Shown: positions 17,028-25,642, numbered from the stretch's first letter. The stretch is 64,000 nt of DNA from Streptomyces sp. TRM68416 (GCF_014596915.1 NZ_JACVWU010000034.1:1-64000); one strand, 5' to 3'. Translations and numbers: made by a program. The notes: a model not told the origin generated them from the sequence alone.

Positions 17028-17190
17028 GCCGACCGGGCCGACGGGCCCCCGAGGTGCGGCTTGCGCGGACGCAAGGCTCAGCCGATCGGGCCGAAGGACC
17101 CCCGAGGTGCGGCTTGCACGGACACGAGACTGACCCGACCGGGCCGGCGGACCGCTGAAGTGCGGCTTGCGCGGACGCGAGACAGGTCGG
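17021..17190. repeat. 53-bp imperfect tandem repeat, about three units
   Basis: Units begin GAGGTGCGGCTTGCGCGGAC at 17051, with close copies at 17104 and 17157, so the period is 53 bp. Each unit ends with a CCGA-tcGGGCCGa-GGaCCcCC-like tract, and a matching partial tail (17021-17050) overlaps the stop codon of the upstream SDR. The third unit decays after about 17190. It lies between convergent genes just before a strong hairpin. No ORF or regulatory role is apparent. Confidence 0.7.
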
Positions 17191-17214
17191 CGGGATCAGG
17201 TCGAACGGCCCTTC

Positions 17215-17248
17215 GGCGCCCCCGCCCCGCGTGCGGGGCGGGGGCGCC
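17215..17248. terminator. Strong GC hairpin between convergent genes
   Basis: Perfect 16-bp stem: GGCGCCCCCGCCCCGC pairs with the run ending at 17248 around a GT centre. It has no U-tract, like many Streptomyces terminators. Its position between the rightward SDR and the leftward small gene suggests a bidirectional end. Confidence 0.65.
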
Positions 17249-17281
17249 GACCGATGCGGTCGGGCCCTGCGGCGGGCGGGA

Positions 17282-17527
17282 TCAGGCGGAGGACTCGTCC
17301 GGTACCGGCTGTTCGGGGTGGACGGAGGCCGACCGGGGACCCGACCTGCGGCCTGCTCCGGCCTCGTCGGCGTCGGGGACGTCGGCGTCGTCCTCCTCGT
17401 CCCCGGAGTCCACGTCCTTCGGGTCCACGTCCCACGGGTCCTTGCCGTCACCGACCTGCTGGTCCGGCATGTCCCTGGGGACGGCGTCGCCGTTCTCGCC
17501 GGGTCCTTCGAATCGACGGTCGTCCAC
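17282..17527 (-). CDS. Small acidic hypothetical protein
   Basis: An 81-residue, low-complexity, very acidic protein (VGDGKDPWDVDPKDVDSGDE region, many Asp/Glu, Pro at the end), probably disordered. The GTG at 17527 is supported by AGGAGG 6 nt upstream, which is the main reason to believe the gene. No hydrophobic segment or Cys motif is present. It lies downstream of the kinase-like gene on the same strand. I do not recognise the family. Confidence 0.6.
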   Translation of the reverse strand: MDDRRFEGPGENGDAVPRDMPDQQVGDGKDPWDVDPKDVDSGDEEDDADVPDADEAGAGRRSGPRSASVHPEQPVPDESSA

Positions 17528-17649
17528 GGCGTCCTCCTTCCCACGCGTTCCCCGTGCGGTCCACGTGCGGGTCACGGGCGCCCCGAGGCCACACGCGAGT
17601 ACCTCCCGGGCGGGCGGCGAAACGTCAGGGGGGGCGCCGGGCGGACGGC

Positions 17650-18621
17650 TCAGGCGGTGCGGCTCAGCGCCTCGATCTCGTCGAGCGCCGCGGTCAGCTC
17701 CGGGGCGACCGCTTCCTGCACCCAGCGGTCGCGTCCGGGGTCGGGTCCGCGCGGTATCGTCTCGGTGATCATGATCAGGTAGAGGTAGGCGCGGTAGAGG
17801 GCCAGCCGGAGCCGGGTCGGGGTGTCGAAGTCGACCCGGCCGTCGGCCTCCCGGTAGCCCGCGAGGAACGCCTCGTCCTTCTCGATGTCCCCCAGCAGGG
17901 CCAGGGAGACGAAGTCGGCGACCGGGTCGCCCCAGAACATGCGCTCGCCGTCGATGAGGCCGCCGATGCGGGGCGTGCCGGTGGAGCGGTCGACCAGGAT
18001 GTTGCCCGGCCACAGGTCGAAGTGGACCAGGCGCGGGACGGTGATGTCGTCGAGGGCCGGGTGGGCGGCCCGGAGCGTGCGGGCCGTGTCGTCGGCGGAG
18101 CGGGGCAGCCGGGCGCCGTAATGCCGGGCGTCGTCGAGGACGGCGTCGAGCAGGGCGGTGAAGGCGGTGCGCCAGTCGGGGGCGAGGGGCCCCAGGGCGC
18201 CGGACGGATAGCCGAAGCCCGGACCGGTGACACGGTGCAGCCGGGCCACCTGGCGGCCCAACTCGCCGCGCAGTTCCTCCTGTTCGGCGTCCGTGAGCGA
18301 GTCGTCCCAGGGGTCGCCCGGGCAGGCGGTCATCAGCAGTTGCCGCTCCGCGAGGGCCACCACGCGCGGCGCGGGCACACCGACGGTGGTGGCCGCGCGG
18401 TAGAACTCCGCCTCGGACACGAGCAGTTCACGTTCGTGCCGCAGTCCCGGGACGGTCGCGGCGGGCGGCACCTTCAGCACGTAGCGGCTGCCGTCGGTGA
18501 GGCGGAGCTCCTCGACGGTGTTGTACGTGCCCCCCGCCAACAGGCGTACCTGGGCGAGGCTTTCGGACGGCAGGCCCGCCCTCGCGAGCATCCGCCGGGC
18601 CCGTTCCCAGGAGTCCGTCAC
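17650..18621 (-). CDS. Aminoglycoside phosphotransferase (APH)-fold kinase family protein
   Basis: A 323-residue kinase-like protein. The N-lobe shows GGTYNTVEELRL and the ATP lysine in YVLKVPP. The catalytic loop is LVHFDLWPGNILVD (HxDxxxxN) near residue 200, and the metal motif is GLIDGERMFWGDPVADF. The family covers antibiotic kinases, homoserine and choline kinases and fructosamine kinases. Length and motifs fit an active small-molecule kinase, but nothing identifies the substrate, so a resistance role should not be assumed. The start is GTG with GGGGAGG upstream. Downstream is the small acidic protein; upstream is the ECF41 gene on the same strand. Confidence 0.85.
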   Translation of the reverse strand: MTDSWERARRMLARAGLPSESLAQVRLLAGGTYNTVEELRLTDGSRYVLKVPPAATVPGLRHERELLVSEAEFYRAATTVGVPAPRVVALAERQLLMTACPGDPWDDSLTDAEQEELRGELGRQVARLHRVTGPGFGYPSGALGPLAPDWRTAFTALLDAVLDDARHYGARLPRSADDTARTLRAAHPALDDITVPRLVHFDLWPGNILVDRSTGTPRIGGLIDGERMFWGDPVADFVSLALLGDIEKDEAFLAGYREADGRVDFDTPTRLRLALYRAYLYLIMITETIPRGPDPGRDRWVQEAVAPELTAALDEIEALSRTA

Positions 18622-18708
18622 CGTCGCTCGCCCTCCCCGTACCGATTCGCGTCGCCAGGCACTCTACGGACCCGGCGTGCCGTACGACCACGGGTGGTGC
18701 CGGTCGGC

Positions 18709-19638
18709 TCAGCGGCCCACGGCGTGCTGCTGCTGCATCCGCAGCAGTTTCTCGGGGTTGCGCACGAAGTAGATCCCGGTGACGAGGTCTTCGTCGATCC
18801 GCAGCGTGACGACGGAGTGGAGGTCGTCCTCCTGCCACAGGAGCAGCGCCGGGGCGCCGTTGACCTGCGCCGCCTCGGCCGACAGCGCGGAGCCGGCCTT
18901 GACCAGGCCGCCGGCCAGCAGGCGCACCACCTTGTCCAGGCCCACGACGGGCCGCGGGACGGCCTTGCGGATGCCGCCGCCGTCGGCGAGGACGACGACG
19001 TCCGGGGCGAGGATGTCGAACAGGCCTTGCAGTTCGCCGGTTTCGACGGCCCGTTGGAAGGCGTCGAGGGCCGCGCGGCTCTGGGCGGCGGAGGTGGTTC
19101 CGCGGGGGCGGCGGGCCGCGACGTGCACCCGCGCGCGGTGGGCGATCTGGCGGACCGCGGCGGGGGTCTTCTCGACGGCGTCGGCGATCTCCTCGTAGGG
19201 CACGTCGAAGACCTCGCGCAGGACGAACACCGCGCGCTCGACGGGCGCGAGGGTCTCCAGCACCAGCAGCATCGCCATCGAGACGCTGTCGGCCAGTTCG
19301 GCGTCGTCGGCCACGTCGGGCGCGGTCAGCAGCGGCTCGGGCAGCCAGGAGCCGACGTAGGACTCCTTGCGGCGGCTGAGCGTGCGCATCCGGTTGAGCG
19401 CCTGGCGGGTGGCGATCCGCACCAGGTAGGCGCGGTGGTCCCGTACCGTGTCGAGGTCGACGTCCGTCCAGCGCAGCCAGGTCTCCTGGACGACGTCCTC
19501 CGCGTCGGCCGCCGAGCCGAGCATCTCGTAGGCGACGGTGAACAGGAGTCTGCGGTGGTCGACGAAGACCCGGGTGGCGAGGTCCGGGTCTCCGTTCCGG
19601 TCCATGACCCCGCCGTCGCTGCCGACTTGGCCCCCCAT
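18709..19638 (-). CDS. ECF sigma factor of the ECF41 (SigJ-like) group
   Basis: A 309-residue extracytoplasmic-function sigma factor. Region sigma-2 includes LGSAADAEDVVQETWLRWTD and sigma-4 includes VPYEEIADAVEKTPAAVRQI. The C-terminal third is a SnoaL-like extension carrying ECF41 marks: WLPEP in the linker, DGGGIRK and NPEKLLRM, variants of DGGGK and NPDKL. In this group the extension acts as a built-in anti-sigma module. The ATG at 19638 is chosen from the AGGAG 6 nt upstream. The usual adjacent carboxymuconolactone-decarboxylase or oxidoreductase partner is missing, so its regulon is probably elsewhere. Confidence 0.9.
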   Translation of the reverse strand: MGGQVGSDGGVMDRNGDPDLATRVFVDHRRLLFTVAYEMLGSAADAEDVVQETWLRWTDVDLDTVRDHRAYLVRIATRQALNRMRTLSRRKESYVGSWLPEPLLTAPDVADDAELADSVSMAMLLVLETLAPVERAVFVLREVFDVPYEEIADAVEKTPAAVRQIAHRARVHVAARRPRGTTSAAQSRAALDAFQRAVETGELQGLFDILAPDVVVLADGGGIRKAVPRPVVGLDKVVRLLAGGLVKAGSALSAEAAQVNGAPALLLWQEDDLHSVVTLRIDEDLVTGIYFVRNPEKLLRMQQQHAVGR

Positions 19639-19725
19639 GGCCAGCTCCTGTCCTCTCGGCTCGCATCGCATGCGGACCGGCCCATGATCACACCTCGGGT
19701 ACAGGCGGTCACAGTGCCGTGTGGC

Positions 19726-20605
19726 TCACCTCACACGGGTGGCCGCGCGGTGGGCCGTCCCCGCACCCTCCGGCGCGCCGAACCGGGCGAGGGTGTGCCA
19801 GACCGTCTTCAGGTCCTGGAGTGCGTGGCGGCCGGAGCGGGCGGCGTCCCCGATGGCACTCGGGTCGATCAGGCCGTCGCGTGCGATACGGGCGCCCAGG
19901 TCGGCGTACTCCCGGCCGCGGTAGTCGGCGTGGCGGTGCAGTTCGGGGACGGTGAGCCGGTAGCCGGGGTGCCACTCGACGGGACAGGGCAGCCCCCGGG
20001 CCGCGACCTCGACGGGCGTGCCGCGGTAGCAGGCGTCCAGGACGAGCGCCTCCACGCCGCGGGCGAGGTCGACGCCGCCGTGGATGTGCGCCTCCACGTA
20101 GTCGTTGAGCGCGTCCTGCTCGTCGGCTTCGGCCAGTGCGACGAGCGGCAGGGCGGCGGCGACCCCGAAGTCGGTGGGCTCGGCCGCGCTGTCGGGGTAG
20201 CAGAAGGTGGCGCGGGCGAGGGTCGCGGCGGTGAGCCGGAAGTGCGGAGCCGAACCGCGGGGCGGCGCCGACGACCTGGTGACGGAAGTTCAGGGCGCCG
20301 TACACGGGCCGCTCGTGCGGGTCGGCGTCGTCGTAGGCGCCGCCGAAGATGCGGCTCTCCCAGCGGTGGCGGTCGCCGCCGGGGTGGGCGGTGAGGCCGC
20401 CGTTGCTGGTGCCGGTGACGAACTGGGAGTAGTAGACGCCGTCCCGGGTCAGCGCGTGCAGCACGGAGACGCCGCTCGACTGCCGGTCGGGGTGGAAATT
20501 CAGCGTGATGCGCAGTGCGGGATCGACGGCCGGTCCGTCGGACGCGGCCGCGACATGCCGCAGAGCAGCTCTCGCGCGCGCGGAGCCGTCGGCGTCGTAA
20601 TTCAC
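19726..20605 (-). pseudogene. DUF3626 family gene broken by a frameshift
   Basis: The first 120 residues are in one frame from the GTG at 20605, which has a GGGGGAGG site (ITLNFHPDR, SQFVTGTSNGGL, GGDRHRWESRIFGGAY, RPVYGALNF, APRFGS). At about 20244-20246 the frame shifts, and the rest continues as HFRLTAATLARATFCYPDS and, further on, DYVEAHIHGGVDLARGVEAL, to a stop at 19726. Together they make a protein of normal DUF3626 length. Net change is one extra base (or two missing). Both halves keep good codon bias, so the lesion is recent or a sequence error. DUF3626 has no known function. Confidence 0.8.
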
Positions 20606-20630
20606 TGGCCTCCCCCTCGCGAAGCTTCTT

Positions 20631-20661
20631 AACCTAGTCAAATGCCTAGTCCCCCTAGGTT
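20631..20661. promoter_or_regulatory. CTAG-rich dyad in a divergent promoter
   Basis: AACCTAG (20631-20637) mirrors CTAGGTT (20655-20661), and on the minus strand GACTAGG occurs twice. CTAG is normally rare in such DNA. The 83-bp interval separates the DUF3626 gene from the FBP gene, so this is a possible shared operator. The evidence is positional only. Confidence 0.3.
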
Positions 20662-20688
20662 TCGCGACGCACATCCCGGGAGCCCCTC

Positions 20689-21183
20689 ATGAGACCACTC
20701 GACGAGCAGGACATCCGCAAGTCGTTCATCAACTGCTCGAAGGGGGAGGCCAAGCGCCTTTCCGTGCCCCGGGACCTCGGTGAACGCCCTTGGGACGACC
20801 TGGACTTCCTGGGCTGGCGGGATCCCGGCGCGCCGGACCGCAGCTATCTGGTCACCGAGCGGGAGGGGCGGCCGGTCGGCATCGCCCTGCGCTTCCCGCC
20901 CGCGCGGCGCAGCCTGATGCGCACCAGCATGTGCTCCCTGTGCCTGACGTCCCATCCGCGCGGCGGCGTCTCCCTGATGACCGCCCGCAAGACGGGCGCC
21001 GCGGGGCGCGAGGGGAACTCGGTCGGCCTGTACATGTGCACCGACCTCGCCTGTTCGCTCTATCTCCGCGGCAGGAAGGTCCCCCAGGCGGGCCCGCGGA
21101 TCGAGGAGAGCCTGACGCTGGAGGAGCAGATCGCCCGCACAACAGGAAATCTCATGGCTTTCCTGGACACACTGGATGCATGA
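20689..21183 (+). CDS. FBP-domain protein (FusB/EF-G-binding treble-clef zinc finger)
   Basis: A 164-residue protein with the C-terminal FBP treble-clef domain. Zinc ligands are visible as MCSLCLTSHPRGG and YMCTDLACSLYLR. Such domains are best known from FusB/FusC, which bind EF-G and free it from fusidic-acid-stalled ribosomes, and from related actinobacterial proteins. EF-G binding or ribosome rescue is therefore a fair guess, but fusidic acid resistance is not shown. GGGAG precedes the ATG. The gene is divergent from the DUF3626 gene and 99 bp upstream of the FUSC-like exporter. Confidence 0.8.
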   Translation: MRPLDEQDIRKSFINCSKGEAKRLSVPRDLGERPWDDLDFLGWRDPGAPDRSYLVTEREGRPVGIALRFPPARRSLMRTSMCSLCLTSHPRGGVSLMTARKTGAAGREGNSVGLYMCTDLACSLYLRGRKVPQAGPRIEESLTLEEQIARTTGNLMAFLDTLDA

Positions 21184-21282
21184 CGGCATCCGTCCCCGCC
21201 TCTTGCCAGTGATCCCGTTGTCGATCAACCTGAGCCTTCATGCGGACATGTGCGTTCCGCTTGAGAGGGGAACACCGCAAGG

Positions 21283-22566
21283 ATGCGTGATGTACAGGAG
21301 TGGCAGGAGTTCCGTGCCTGGGTGACCAAGCTCGGGCGGGACCCGGTGATCGTCCAGACGCTGCGGTCGGCGGTCGCGGCGACGGTCGCGTACGTCATCG
21401 CCCTGCAGTTGAGCCCCGAGCAGGCGCCGCTCACCGCGCCGCTGACCGCGCTGCTGGTCGTCCAGGTCACCCTCTACGCCACGCTCACCAACGGTGTGCG
21501 CCGGGTGAACTCCGTGGTGGCCGGCGTCCTCGTCGCCGTCGCCTTCAGCCTCCTGGTGGGTCTGACCTGGTGGAGCCTGGCGCTGCTGATCGTGGCCTCG
21601 CTGGCCGTCGGCCATCTGGTGCGGGTCAACGAGTACGTCCCCGAGGTGGCGATCAGCGCGATGCTGGTGCTCGGTGTGACGACCGTCGGGGACACGGCCT
21701 GGGCCCGGGTGCTGGAGACGCTGATCGGCGCGGTCGTCGGGCTCGGCTGCAACCTGCTGCTCGCGCCGCCGGTGTGGGTGGGCGAGGCGGGCGAGTCCGT
21801 CGAGGGCCTCGCCCGCCGGATCCGGCAGTTGATGCTGAGCATGGGCGAGGAGGCCGCGGGACGTACGCCGGTGGAGCACGCGGCGGCCCGGCTGCACGAG
21901 GCGCGCCGCCTCGACCACGACATCGTCGAGGTGGACGCCGCGCTCAGACAGGCGGAGGACAGCCTGCGGCTCAATCCGCGGGTGCGCGAGGGTCTGCTGC
22001 ACCGCGTGGTGCTGCGCACCGGGCTGGACACCCTGGAGATCTGCACGGTCGTCCTGCGCGTACTGGCCCGTACGGTCACCGACCTGGCGAAGGAACGCGA
22101 GGCCGAGCCGCTGTTCCCCGACCGGACGGGCGCCGTGGTGGAGCAGTTGCTGTCCGAGCTGGCGGACGCCGTGGTGAGCTTCGCGGTGCTGGTCACCGCC
22201 CATGCCAGCCGGAGCGCGGAGTCGGCGGAGGAGCGGCTCGCCGCCGAGCTGCGCCAGGCGGCCGCGACCCGCGACAAGCTCGCCGGGCTGCTGCTGGAGG
22301 AGGTCCGGCGCGACGCCCGCCAGTGGCAGCTGCACGGCGCGGTGCTCACCGAGGTCAACCGCATCCTGGACGAGCTGGACACCGAGCACCGCTCCCGCCG
22401 ACTGCTGGAGGAGCTCGACCGCGTCTCGCGCGAGGAGCGCGAGCGCATGCCGCGGCTGACCCGGCTGCGGGAGACCATGCCTCGGCCGTCCCGGCTGCGG
22501 GAGGGCCTGCGGGTCCCGGAGCGGCTGCGCCGGAACCGTCTCGTGGCCGCGCGTCGTTCTAGGTGA
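21283..22566 (+). CDS. FUSC/ArAE (aromatic acid exporter) family membrane protein
   Basis: A 427-residue protein. Residues 1-165 hold a block of about five or six hydrophobic segments (TVAYVIALQL, LTALLVVQVTLYATLTN, VVAGVLVAVAFSLLVGL, LALLIVASLAVGHLV, GAVVGLGCNLLLAPPVWVG). Residues about 170-427 are a long charged helical cytosolic region ending in RSR. This matches half-size FUSC/ArAE transporters, which export aromatic acids or related stress compounds, probably as dimers. It is followed 28 bp later by an unknown gene on the same strand. Confidence 0.82.
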   Translation: MRDVQEWQEFRAWVTKLGRDPVIVQTLRSAVAATVAYVIALQLSPEQAPLTAPLTALLVVQVTLYATLTNGVRRVNSVVAGVLVAVAFSLLVGLTWWSLALLIVASLAVGHLVRVNEYVPEVAISAMLVLGVTTVGDTAWARVLETLIGAVVGLGCNLLLAPPVWVGEAGESVEGLARRIRQLMLSMGEEAAGRTPVEHAAARLHEARRLDHDIVEVDAALRQAEDSLRLNPRVREGLLHRVVLRTGLDTLEICTVVLRVLARTVTDLAKEREAEPLFPDRTGAVVEQLLSELADAVVSFAVLVTAHASRSAESAEERLAAELRQAAATRDKLAGLLLEEVRRDARQWQLHGAVLTEVNRILDELDTEHRSRRLLEELDRVSREERERMPRLTRLRETMPRPSRLREGLRVPERLRRNRLVAARRSR

Positions 22567-22594
22567 CGAAGTCACCGAGCAAGGGGGTCCACGT

Positions 22595-23653
22595 ATGAGC
22601 GGCGTACGCATCGACGGAAACACACTGCGGCTGCCGGGCGGTGTGGCGGTGCGGTTCGTCCGCACGCTGCGGCTGCCCGAGTCGGGCACGCATCCGCTGC
22701 CGCCGGGTCTTGGCGAGTTCCCGGTGCGGCGGGTGTCGGACTTCCCCGACACCGTTCCGGAGGCGTGGCGGGCGCGCGGCGGCGTGATGCTGCCGATGTA
22801 TCTGCGCGAGGCGATGTGGCTGAGCTTCGCGGGCACCACCGAGCCCGCCGCCCTCCAGGTCGGCGTGGGCAAGGTGTGCGCGGTCTCGGGCAGGCCGTGG
22901 AGCGACCGGCTGACCCGCGATCCGCAGAACTACGTGGTGCTGCCCCGCCAGCCGTGGCTGGACGGCATCAACTCCGGCAAGGGCACGGTCCGCCAGTTCG
23001 TGGCCGTGCCGCTGGGGCTCGGGGCGACGGTGGAGGGCCAGGTCACCGGCGAGGAGGTGTGGGGCGGGGTGCAGCTCCAGTCGTTCCCGCTGACCGAGGA
23101 GGCCCGGGAGCGCTGGCGCGAGCAGGAGCGGCTCCGGGCGGAGCGGCAGCGGTCGGTCACCGCGACGGGCGGCTACGGCGTGGCGATGCCGATGGCGATG
23201 TCGGCGCCGCCCGCTCCGGGCGCGGCCCCGGCTCCGGCCGGTGCACCGGGCCGCGGGGCGCCCCGGGCGGCTGCCGCGATGGGACTGGGCGTGGGCGGTT
23301 CGATGCGCCAGGAGGTCTACCGGGACGACCGCCCGGCGGCCGACTGGTCCGACACGCCGGCCGGGCGGGTCTTCGTCCATCTGGTGACGCCCCCGGAATG
23401 GCGCCGCATCACCGGCGAGGAGCCGCCGCCGTCCCCCGTGGACCGGGCGGCGTACACGCGCGCGGGACTGCCCTGGTTCGACTACTACGACGACGAGGCG
23501 CAGGACCTGGCGCCGACGGACACCCTGGAGGCCGTGAAGCCGGTCGGCGACTGGATCGGGGACGACCACGAGCCCTGGCAGCAGCCGGCCCCGGGCCAGG
23601 TGAAGCCGCTCAAGGACGCGCCGGGCAGCCCGGTGGAGGACGGCGACTGGTAG
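22595..23653 (+). CDS. Hypothetical protein with two globular parts and an Ala-Pro-Gly linker
   Basis: A 352-residue protein with AAGGGGG before the ATG. Residues 1-190 look globular, opening SGVRIDGNTLRLPGGVAVRF and including PMYLREAMWLSF and GINSGKGTVRQFVAVPLG. Residues about 190-240 are an Ala/Pro/Gly-rich, Met-containing linker. The C-terminal part has TPAGRVFVHLVTPPEWRRIT and a Pro/Asp-rich tail. There is no signal peptide or membrane span. I do not recognise the family; the conserved-looking N-terminal segment suggests a real domain that binds something in the cytosol. Likely co-transcribed with the FUSC-like gene. Confidence 0.7.
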   Translation: MSGVRIDGNTLRLPGGVAVRFVRTLRLPESGTHPLPPGLGEFPVRRVSDFPDTVPEAWRARGGVMLPMYLREAMWLSFAGTTEPAALQVGVGKVCAVSGRPWSDRLTRDPQNYVVLPRQPWLDGINSGKGTVRQFVAVPLGLGATVEGQVTGEEVWGGVQLQSFPLTEEARERWREQERLRAERQRSVTATGGYGVAMPMAMSAPPAPGAAPAPAGAPGRGAPRAAAAMGLGVGGSMRQEVYRDDRPAADWSDTPAGRVFVHLVTPPEWRRITGEEPPPSPVDRAAYTRAGLPWFDYYDDEAQDLAPTDTLEAVKPVGDWIGDDHEPWQQPAPGQVKPLKDAPGSPVEDGDW

Positions 23654-23737
23654 GCCTCGGTTGCACCGGCCGGGTGATCCACGCGAGGGTGGCTGTCGCA
23701 GCAGTACAGCAGGACGAGCGACGACCCGAGGTGGAAC

Positions 23738-24934
23738 ATGGGCAGTGGTGGCGTGAGCAGGCGCCGGTTCGTCGGCGCCCTCGCGGGGACGGCCGCCGCG
23801 GTGGCCCTCCCGGCGGCGAGCGCCTGCGACGACGCCCCGGCTCCGGCGGACGCGGCGTCCGCCGAGGCGAGCGCGAGCCCCTCGCGCGCGGCCCGCAGCC
23901 CCTCCGGGCCGCGCCCGCTCCACCTGGGCACCTACGCCTCGGTCGAGGGCGGCGGCAAGGGCATCGGGCTGGCCTCCTACGACCCCGTCACGGGGCGCGT
24001 CACCGGTGAGGGCGTGATCACCGGCGTGGGCGATCCGTCGTATCTGGCGGTGCATCCGGACGGCCGCACCCTGTACGCCGTCGACGAGCGGGCGGAGGGG
24101 GCCGTCACCGCGGTCCGGCTCGCCGACCGCACGGTGTTGGGCAGCCGGAGCACCGGCGGCGGTGCGCCGTGCCATCTGTCGGTGCATCCGGGTGGGCGCT
24201 GGCTGCTCAGCGCGAACTACGGCTCGGGCAGTGTGGCCGTGCACCCCGTCGAGGACTCGGGCGCGCTCGGGGAGCGCACCGACCTGGTCAGACACACGTC
24301 TCCCGCCCCCGGCCCCGGTCAACAGGGCCCCCACGCCCACCAGTTCGCCACCAGCCCGGACGGCGGCCACGTCCTCGCGGTCGACCTGGGGACCGACACG
24401 GTGTACACCTACCGCCTCGACGAGACGAAGGGCAAGCTCACCGAGGTCTCCCGCGCGCGGACCCGGCCGGGTGCCGGTCCGCGCCATCTGACCTTCCATC
24501 CCGGCGGCCGATACGCGTACCTCGCCAACGAGGTCGACAACACCGTGGCCGTCTGCGCCTACGACCCCGGGACCGGCCGGTTGTCGGTCGGTGAGCCGCA
24601 GTCGACCGGCACCGGCTCGGGCACCAGCTATCCGGCGCAGCTCCTGGTGACGTCGAACGGCGCCTACGCCTATCTCGCCAACCGGGGCCACAACAGCCTC
24701 ACCCGGTACGCGGTGGAGGCGGACGGGGCCCGGCTCAGGCTCCTGGACACAGTGCCGGTGGCCGGTGACTTCCCGCGCCAGATCGCCTTCTCGCCGGACG
24801 GCGGGCTGCTGTTCGCCGCCAACCAGCGGTCGAGCAACGTGAGTGTGTTCCACGTCGACGGGGCGAGCGGCGAACTGCGGCTCGCGGGCGAGCCGTTCGC
24901 GTCACCCGTCGCCGTCTGTGCGCTGCCGCTGTAG
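23738..24934 (+). CDS. Secreted lactonase family beta-propeller (6-phosphogluconolactonase-like), Tat lipoprotein
   Basis: A 398-residue protein. The N-terminus has the twin-arginine motif SRRRFVGAL and a lipobox-like ASAC with Cys30, so it should be exported folded and lipidated. The rest is a seven-bladed propeller of the Pgl-like lactonase family with repeated blade motifs (PSYLAVHPDGRTLYA, PCHLSVHPGGRWLL, HQFATSPDGGHVLAV, HLTFHPGGRYAYL, QIAFSPDGGLLFAANQ). Family members open sugar lactones or carboxymuconolactone; the extracellular substrate is unknown. It overlaps the convergent DUF2470 gene by 33 bp. Confidence 0.88.
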   Translation: MGSGGVSRRRFVGALAGTAAAVALPAASACDDAPAPADAASAEASASPSRAARSPSGPRPLHLGTYASVEGGGKGIGLASYDPVTGRVTGEGVITGVGDPSYLAVHPDGRTLYAVDERAEGAVTAVRLADRTVLGSRSTGGGAPCHLSVHPGGRWLLSANYGSGSVAVHPVEDSGALGERTDLVRHTSPAPGPGQQGPHAHQFATSPDGGHVLAVDLGTDTVYTYRLDETKGKLTEVSRARTRPGAGPRHLTFHPGGRYAYLANEVDNTVAVCAYDPGTGRLSVGEPQSTGTGSGTSYPAQLLVTSNGAYAYLANRGHNSLTRYAVEADGARLRLLDTVPVAGDFPRQIAFSPDGGLLFAANQRSSNVSVFHVDGASGELRLAGEPFASPVAVCALPL

Positions 24935-25627
24935 GGCGCGGGGGCAGGCGGCGGCGCTCGCCTGCGAGAGCAGCACGTGCATGCGCTCGGTGAGCTGTGC
25001 GACGTCGTCGGCGGGCCGGTGGAAGGGCAGGCGTACGTCGCCGTGGGCGCGGGCGCGTTCGATGCGCAGCGTCAGTCCGTGCCGGTCGACGGCGAGGGGC
25101 TGGACGCGCACGGCGCCGTGCAGGCTGTCGGGTTCGACGAGCCGGGTGAGCCGTTCGACGGCGTCCGAGTGGCAGTCGGCGAGGTGCGTCAGCAGCCGGG
25201 CCTCTGCCAGGGCCAGCGGGTCGGGTGCGGCGGCGGCGAACTCGTCGAGGTCGACGACCACGGCGCCGTCCGGGCGGCGCAGCACCACGCGCGTGGGCCG
25301 GAAGGCGAGGTGGTCCCCCTCGGCGGCGAACCAGCCGGCGAGCCACAGGCGGGCGCGGATCCGGTTGCGTACCGGGACGGGTGCGACGTCCGCGAACTCC
25401 AGTACGGCGGTCGGTTCACCGCGGGGCGCGCAGATCGCCGCCGTGACCAGGGGGCTGTCCTCGGGCACGCTCAGGAGCACCCGGCCGTCCTCGGCCACGG
25501 TGTGCGCGCCGACGAACTCCTCGCGGCCGCCGTCCGCGGTCACCGCGCAGGACCAGGCGGCGGCGAGCACCGTCCGTGCCCGCTGCGCCGCGTCGGGCGC
25601 GGCCGTCCAGCTCTGGGTGTCACCCAT
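24902..25627 (-). CDS. DUF2470 / HugZ-like protein, iron-regulated
   Basis: A 241-residue protein with an N-terminal split-barrel FMN-binding-like region and a C-terminal DUF2470 part (LLTHLADCHSDAVERLTRL). This arrangement is seen in HugZ/ChuZ-type haem-utilisation proteins and in uncharacterised actinobacterial relatives. Haem or iron handling is supported by the iron box only 16 nt upstream of the start. GGGAGG precedes the ATG. The 3' end overlaps the lactonase gene on the other strand. Haem oxygenase activity is inference. Confidence 0.78.
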   Translation of the reverse strand: MGDTQSWTAAPDAAQRARTVLAAAWSCAVTADGGREEFVGAHTVAEDGRVLLSVPEDSPLVTAAICAPRGEPTAVLEFADVAPVPVRNRIRARLWLAGWFAAEGDHLAFRPTRVVLRRPDGAVVVDLDEFAAAAPDPLALAEARLLTHLADCHSDAVERLTRLVEPDSLHGAVRVQPLAVDRHGLTLRIERARAHGDVRLPFHRPADDVAQLTERMHVLLSQASAAACPRALQRQRTDGDG

Positions 25628-25642
25628 CCCGTACCTCCCGTA

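Noticed and set aside
17051..17190. CRISPR-like array
   Set aside because: Repeats are directly tandem with no variable spacers, only about three units, and no cas genes are present.
17650..18621. Aminoglycoside resistance gene
   Set aside because: The APH fold is shared by many metabolic kinases; nothing points to an aminoglycoside substrate.
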